NCBI GenBank assembly: GCA_003427395.1
Contig: BFEA01000032.1
Location: forward strand, 720,656-744,227
Direction: 5' to 3'
DNA: 23,572 bases
From: Chara braunii
Lineage: Eukaryota; Streptophyta; Charophyceae; Charales; Characeae
The notes beneath the pieces are model-generated. The model was given only the letters and a program-made list of their open reading frames with translations. It ran no database searches and was not told the DNA's origin. Position numbers and translations under genes: made by a program. Of the stretch, positions 18,760 through 23,572 are shown in pieces. The first letter of the stretch is position 1, and each line of letters starts with the position of its first letter.

Positions 18760-19378
18760 ACCTGGTGTAAGTGGCTCCTTTAGAGCCCGGACCTAATGAA
18801 TAAGTCCAGGTAGAACTATTTAACAGTCCTCAGACTTATAAGTGTGTATTTCACTCTTAATGAGCGATAAACTAGCTAAACTCCCTCATCTAGCTCGTCC
18901 TAATGTGAGAGTCGTCAAAAAGAGCCAGCACCCCGGCCCTATTGATTTGTCGGACTGAAGCATTTATACTTGTTTTGGGCGGGCGGGATGGGGGAACACC
19001 TCTAACCACTGGCTGCCGTATGAGAGAAGGAAGACTCAGAATAGTCAGAAATAGGCAAGTGAGAGAACCTCAAAAGACATTAATAGAGAGAAGTATGGAA
19101 ATGAATAGGAAAGAGGCCCCAAGACGACCTAACTGGGTGATCGATCTCCTGACTCGGGTCGACCAAGCTCTTGCGGTTCGGAGTGGGGCCGAAGCCGTAA
19201 CTGGCCAGTGCTAAACGAAGTCTAGGCTAATCTAAGAAGGAAGGGGTGTTGAAATTCTATTTTAAATAGAGGCTACATGCCTTTTTCAAAAAATGTTCAA
19301 ATAGAAGGTATGCGCTCTATTTGAGGGAAATTGGAAGTTCCCTCCAATCTGGGCGTAGTAAAAAAAAAAGATTTATTG
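18760..19378. other. No gene recognised; possible leader of the minus-strand element
   Basis: Lies upstream of the minus-strand gag start, so its leader and LTR would be expected here, but no LTR partner was found. CAAATAGA/TCTATTTG (19298-19323) forms an 8-bp stem with a 10-nt loop. A related AAATAGAG occurs at 19264-19271, so the local sequence is rich in inverted copies. The + frame 18942-19214 is open but unrecognised. Confidence 0.35.
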
Positions 19379-19484
19379 AACCACCAGTACCTCCGAGCCT
19401 GTTTTTGCTGACCCTGGATTTCACTGCGCTCCGAGTTTTGCCGAGCCTGGGTAGCACTCCGTTTTCTTTTTAGTACTTTCACGG

Positions 19485-19567
19485 AAAAAAAAAAAAAAAA
19501 AAAAAGAAGAAGAAAAGTTGCGGTCGTGAACCTCAAAAAAGAAAAAAAGAAAAAAAAGGAAACAAAA
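19485..19567 (+). repeat. A-rich / purine tracts
   Basis: About 28 uninterrupted purines starting at 19485 (mostly A, then GAAGAAGAAAAG), a 16-nt interruption, then a second A-rich purine tract to about 19567. Low-complexity sequence; a retroposon tail or an old polypurine tract are both possible. Confidence 0.7.
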
Positions 19568-19778
19568 CTTTGACCGTGATTGCAGTTGTATACATTCTTG
19601 GAAGTGGTAGTGTGAGTGTGCCCTCAATGAGGGCATCTCAGCCTCGTGCCCAAATTGTCAGATTTCAAAAAGAGAATAAATGGAGGAAAAAACGGACACA
19701 TGAATCCGACCGTGAAAATGGTTGGATACATTCCCTTAAGTGCCGATGTGATGAGCCTTACAATCCTCTGACAAAACA

Positions 19779-19818
19779 CAGCTTGAGCAGATCACAGACA
19801 GCTTGAGCAATTCACGGA
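19779..19818. repeat. 20-bp tandem duplication
   Basis: ACAGCTTGAGCAGATCACAG is followed immediately by ACAGCTTGAGCAATTCACGG, two 20-bp copies with three differences. Non-coding. Confidence 0.7.
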
Positions 19819-20108
19819 CAGTGGACTCATAAGAAACACACGACAAAAAAAAAAAAAAAACAATAACATTCAGAATGTGACCTCCTTACCTGTAGGGTGC
19901 ATTCTGTGGAGGAAGATTGTGAGCAAGACCTCCTGGACTACCCAGCCCGACATCCTTGCAGTAGAGAAAACATTTTTTTTCCCTTTTTTTCCATCACTAT
20001 AAAATTTAGATTTATGGGACATTGCAGACCCTGTGACCCATCCCAAAAAGTTCGAGTAATGGCCAGGACATCGTAATTTCTTAACACCGGCGGAGGTACT
20101 GGTGGTTT

Positions 20109-20855
20109 AACCGATCAGAAATATAAAACGAATTTTAATTGATTTTATTTTCAATTTTTCGTTTTTAATTTGGTACTTTCAAGGATTTAAGGGAATTTTC
20201 TATTTAAAATTTTAATTTATTTGATGTGTTTTATTCTTTTTTGAGAGTTTAGTATGTCGGTTTTGCGCAGGGAAGATCTCAAAATTTTGCAAAAAAACTT
20301 GCGAACAAAATCACGTCCTACACGCGCCACCGAAAAACGCTTAAATTTTCAGTTATAAAACAAAATACTATTTTAATTTAAAGATTTTAATTTACTGAAT
20401 TGCAATTAAATTATTATATTCGAGTTTTCCGCCACCGGTTTCACCCGCAGAGGGTCTAAAAACTTTGGGACAAACGAACCGCCCAACTTTGTTCTGGATA
20501 TCTGTCGGTCAAAGTCGCTCGATTCTAAAGTTAAAATTAAAGGCAGCGTAACACTATAAGTAAATTATATTAGCTAAGTAGGGTTTCGAACCATTAGGGT
20601 TTCCATTTTCACACACGCCCGCGTGCACATCGTCGAACGTTTTCACGCAATGAAACTTGGCATAATTATACTTGGGTGTATAGTGAAGCTTTCCGATAGA
20701 TCGGTTTTTTTTGTTTTTTTTAATCCTTTTTAGTAATAATAAAAACCAAAACAGAAAAAAATAATATATTTTTAACATTTAAATAAATCAACAAAGAAAT
20801 TCACAATTTGTCAATTTAATTTTTATTAATAGGCATTGTCAAACCTCGTACCGTA
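20109..20855. other. AT-rich region upstream of the third element's ORF
   Basis: No gene. The stretch is strongly A/T-rich with T- and A-runs (for example 20706-20720). Two TAGGGTTT octamers (plant telo-box; telomere repeat TTTAGGG) lie close together at 20579-20586 and 20595-20602. This could be promoter or LTR of the downstream element, but no direct-repeat partner is visible within the window. Confidence 0.4.
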
Positions 20856-20871
20856 ATGTTTATGGAGAGGA

Positions 20872-21471
20872 ATGAGGTTTGACAGGGGGCCAGGGGACGA
20901 TCTATATGTTGAATTGAGGGTGACAGAGACCGTATACCTATTGAAGATTGGGTGGCACATGCTAGGAACTGAGATGGCATTGGGACATGGGTTGCTGCCA
21001 CTATTCCAATGGGCTACCAGGATAGTGAACCGGATAGGCCAGGAGATTCGGGGGAGAAGGAATGTAGGACTGAGAACTCGGGTGGAGGTAGGAGGATGGC
21101 GAGAGTTCAGGGCCCCGATGACAGGATTGCGGTGTCGAGTGCCCCGTTTTATGGTAGACCTGGTATTCGGTAGCTTCTCGAGGGCAAGAGACTTGGTGGA
21201 GTCGACCTTAATCTGGAACCACCACTTCCGACCACAAACAACGNGGATGTTCTACGATGCAGCAGTGAAGCACGGACCGTTTTGGGGGAACCAGGNGNGT
21301 GAACTGCTTGAGCTCATTGAGATTTTGATATTTGGAANGCCTCGCCTATCCTTGGAGGTATACGAGCCAATAATCATTAGGGAAATTGAGATAGGTGAAA
21401 ACTACCTTGCAAGGGTGGCAAGGCTGTTTGAAGAACCAGAGGAAGAGGGCGGGCCTGAGGAACCGGTGTGA
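20872..21471 (+). CDS. Intact 199-codon ORF of unknown function upstream of gag
   Basis: An uninterrupted reading frame with ATG start, mixed but protein-like composition and an acidic, Glu/Pro-rich C-terminus (EEPEEEGGPEEPV). Blocks such as ESTLIWNHHF, MFYDAAVKHGPFWG and YEPIIIREIEIGENY look like real protein sequence. No catalytic motif, signal peptide or membrane segment is apparent. Five n bases (21243-21338) leave a few residues unknown. An in-frame TAA lies at 20854-20856 and an out-of-frame short ORF (20856-20882) overlaps the start. It precedes the gag at 21684 by 212 bp on the same strand and shares its purine-rich codon use, so it probably belongs to the same element. An N-terminal Gag part or a captured gene are alternatives. 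Confidence 0.6.
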   Translation: MRFDRGPGDDLYVELRVTETVYLLKIGWHMLGTEMALGHGLLPLFQWATRIVNRIGQEIRGRRNVGLRTRVEVGGWREFRAPMTGLRCRVPRFMVDLVFGSFSRARDLVESTLIWNHHFRPQTTXMFYDAAVKHGPFWGNQXXELLELIEILIFGXPRLSLEVYEPIIIREIEIGENYLARVARLFEEPEEEGGPEEPV

Positions 21472-21683
21472 AAAGGGATGTCTGGGAAGGCAGTGGGGCA
21501 AAACCTTGAGAAAGGAAGAAAAAGAGGAGTGAAGAAGGAATCAAGGATAAACAAAAAAGGAAAGAGATAGGGGAAATTGTGAGAAAGGGGGTAATCCTGA
21601 GACCTGGGGAGCCCTGAGCGCTAAGACCTATCTCTCTTGTTGGAATTTTTTTTTTTCCATACACATGGTAGAAAACAAGAGAA

Positions 21684-23572
21684 ATGGCAACAAACGAGGG
21701 TATCGGAAACCAGCAGGACAACGAAAGTCGGGACAGAAATGAAGATATAGAGCAAGAAGAAGTGGCTTTAGGGGACCAGGAGTCGTCAAAACCGCCCAGC
21801 GCTAGGGAAGGAAGCAAGGATGTCGTCCCCGGACGAAGCTCAAGGAAAAGCGGGGGAAGCAAGCGGGAAACCCAGGGGTTCAAAGAGACTAGAGATAATG
21901 GTAGTCCGACGCCCCAGCTCCCAGATGGGGCGGAGCACAAGAAAGTAAGGCTGGTAGACACGAGGAAAAAACTGGCAGAGATAGAACGAAAGACGGCGGA
22001 ATTTAGGGCGAAACTGTTGGAGGAAATAATGAACGAAGAAGAAAGGAACTCGGCCGACGGAAGGGCGCGAAAGGAAGAAGAGGAAGAGGCAAACTTGAGG
22101 CGGGGAAGTCAGGATGTGGACATGCAACAAAGGAGGGATCGGGCCAAAGATCTCAGACGCACCCCAACGAGGAAAGGGAAGGAAAAAACAGACTTTCCCA
22201 AGAGGACGTGAACAGGCCTATCAACCCACATTTTTTAGATAGTGGCGCAAGCCAACCTTNGNCGTCCCCAGCANTAGCAAAAGGTTGCGAAGGGCTTTGG
22301 AACCTGAGGGAAAGAGTGTTGGGATGNTTTGATCCAGAAGGTACTGCGAAGGCGAAAGGGAGGTNAGAGACAGGTAAGGAGGAATTAGGCCCCAACTCTG
22401 CGGTAGGGCTGGGAATGATTGAGGTGGGACTTAGGAAAGTCGTATCATCCCTCACGCGCGCACTAAACAAGAATCAAGGGTACTTGGCGGATGCNAAAAA
22501 GAAACTGACGTTTGACGGGGCAAATATTATGAAGTTCNTGATAGACTATAAGAACCTGGCCGCACTCCTGAGATGAAGCGAGGAAGAGAAGATGAAGCAC
22601 TTAGGACAACACGTGTCGTTGAACCTAGGGAGGGACATAATGGCGATCGTTGCCACTAGTGCGTCATGGAGGGAGGCACGGGATGTGATGATGAGAAAAT
22701 ACCTGGCGGCAAAGAAAATGTTCACGGAAGCGCAGTTGGCCGCGGTACAAAGAAAGGACTTCGCAACGTACAATGACTTTCTGAGAGAATTCACTCTCGT
22801 GGCACTACGCATCCATGGAGTGACCGATCGGATAATGAGTAAGTACTTCCTAAGGCAGTTCACGGAGTTCGACAAAGATAAAATCCTGTCGGCCTACCAG
22901 CAGACCGCAAATTCCTTGAACACGAGGGATGTTGACTTCAACACGATAACCAACATTGCGGAGAAAATGGTTGTAACCGATTCCCTNGCCCTGCTAAAGG
23001 AAGGAGAACTCATAGATTTGACCGACAAGATAGTAGATAAGGTAAAGAGAGGGCTCGAAAGTCTACATGAGCGTGTCCATGGAGTAGACGGGAAAATCNA
23101 GAGAGTAGAGAACGCCTTGTTGGTGGTGCAGGCCCAAGTTTTGCAGAGCCAGGCGGTGNGACCCCCCCTTCCGCCTTAGGAAGCAATCGTACCCGCAGGA
23201 ATAGCCAATCGTGGGAATAACCGGAGGGACCCGGCCAACGAANAGTGCAAGTATTGCACAATGATCGGGCATTTTGTGCGAATGTGTCCAAGACTCAATC
23301 ACGATATTATGCTTAAACGATGTTCCAGGACCCTGCGCGGGAAAATTTTAGGACCCCGGGGGGAAAGGATAAATTGGAATTCGCCAGGAGGTATGCGTCA
23401 GGCCATGATCGCATTCAACAACCTAGACGTCGCCGTAGTAGAAGCAGGGTTCGTCGCAGAGCTCAATTGGGGGCAGGCGCAGGGACGTGGGCCCCAGACC
23501 AACTTCATTATGGAAAGCGATGGACGGGATAGGGTTAACGTTATTACTAGGCAGCGGACCGCCGCAAAGAAG
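21684..23572 (+). pseudogene. gag: Gag of a third LTR retrotransposon, broken and cut by the window end
   Basis: The ATG at 21684 opens a very charged 175-codon stretch with a Glu/Arg-rich probable coiled coil (about 21960-22130). The frame ends at TGA 22209-22211, but coherent sequence switches to another frame near 22180-22205 and runs on. TGA at 22574-22576 interrupts, and the capsid-like core continues to 23179 (HVSLNLGRDIMAIVATSASW, YLAAKKMFTEAQ, DFLREFTLVALRIHGV). TAG at 23177-23179 interrupts again. In the same frame the zinc knuckle CKYCTMIGHFVRMC (CX2CX4HX4C) lies at 23246-23287. That frame then stays open to the last base, reading NSPGGMRQAMIAFNNLDVAV, so the protein continues beyond the window. 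Pol would lie to the right. Confidence 0.78.

Larger units (their letters stand above)
19379..20108. repeat. 730-bp segment bounded by a perfect 17-bp inverted repeat
   Basis: AACCACCAGTACCTCCG at 19379-19395 is the exact reverse complement of CGGAGGTACTGGTGGTT at 20091-20107. The interior has no ORF of note, holds long A-rich tracts (19483-19567 and 19845-19861), a T-run (19973-19989) and a 20-bp tandem duplication. A small non-autonomous DNA transposon with terminal inverted repeats is possible. Matching target duplications are not seen, so this is tentative. Confidence 0.35.

Noticed and set aside
21377-21961. 194-codon minus-strand ORF
   Set aside because: Shadow of the purine-rich coding strand; Ser/Leu/Pro/Phe-rich and overlapping two coherent + strand ORFs.

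Overview
The window is repeat-rich eukaryotic nuclear DNA with no convincing host gene. Recognisable coding sequence is retrotransposon-derived. There are at least three distinct LTR-retrotransposon Gag lineages, each with a CX2CX4HX4C zinc knuckle, plus minisatellites, microsatellites, a tRNA-like Pol III fragment and low-complexity tracts. A chromodomain fused to the integrase (chromovirus), plant-type G-box/ABRE motifs, a primer-binding site opening TGGTATC and a polypyrimidine-AG splice-acceptor-like site all point to the green lineage. A charophyte alga such as Chara is my best guess from general familiarity, but nothing here proves it. Single ambiguous bases (n) cluster inside the repeats.

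Layout. 1-3674: no recognisable gene; an AAT/AGT microsatellite near 1950 and an 11-unit ~29-bp minisatellite (2829-3154). 3675-3780: a tRNA-like A-box/B-box segment with an A/T tail, a SINE candidate. 3908-4038: a 65-bp unit present twice. 4421-12574: one nearly complete Ty3/gypsy chromovirus on the + strand. It has paired ~553-bp LTRs, a PBS 3 nt after the 5' LTR, a 1.1-kb leader packed with TGACGTGGCA-like motifs, then gag, zinc knuckle, protease, RT, RNase H, integrase and chromodomain. It is dead: several frames are broken, and catalytic positions of protease, RT and integrase are substituted. 12575-13718: nothing recognised. 13719-14490: about 12 copies of a ~72-bp repeat, followed by a (TC)n microsatellite and a diverged 148-bp duplication. 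16291-18759: a decayed gag of a second element on the minus strand. 19379-20108: a segment bounded by a perfect 17-bp inverted repeat. 20872-23572: a third element on the + strand with an intact 199-codon ORF of unknown function followed by a broken gag that runs off the window.

The observation most worth following is the dense, mostly same-orientation array of ACGTGGC-core motifs in the chromovirus LTR and leader, with a palindromic G-box just upstream of the LTR TATA box. Next is the intact accessory ORF upstream of the third gag. Stop codons and lost catalytic residues are mostly explicable as C-to-T/G-to-A transitions, as expected for old methylated repeats.
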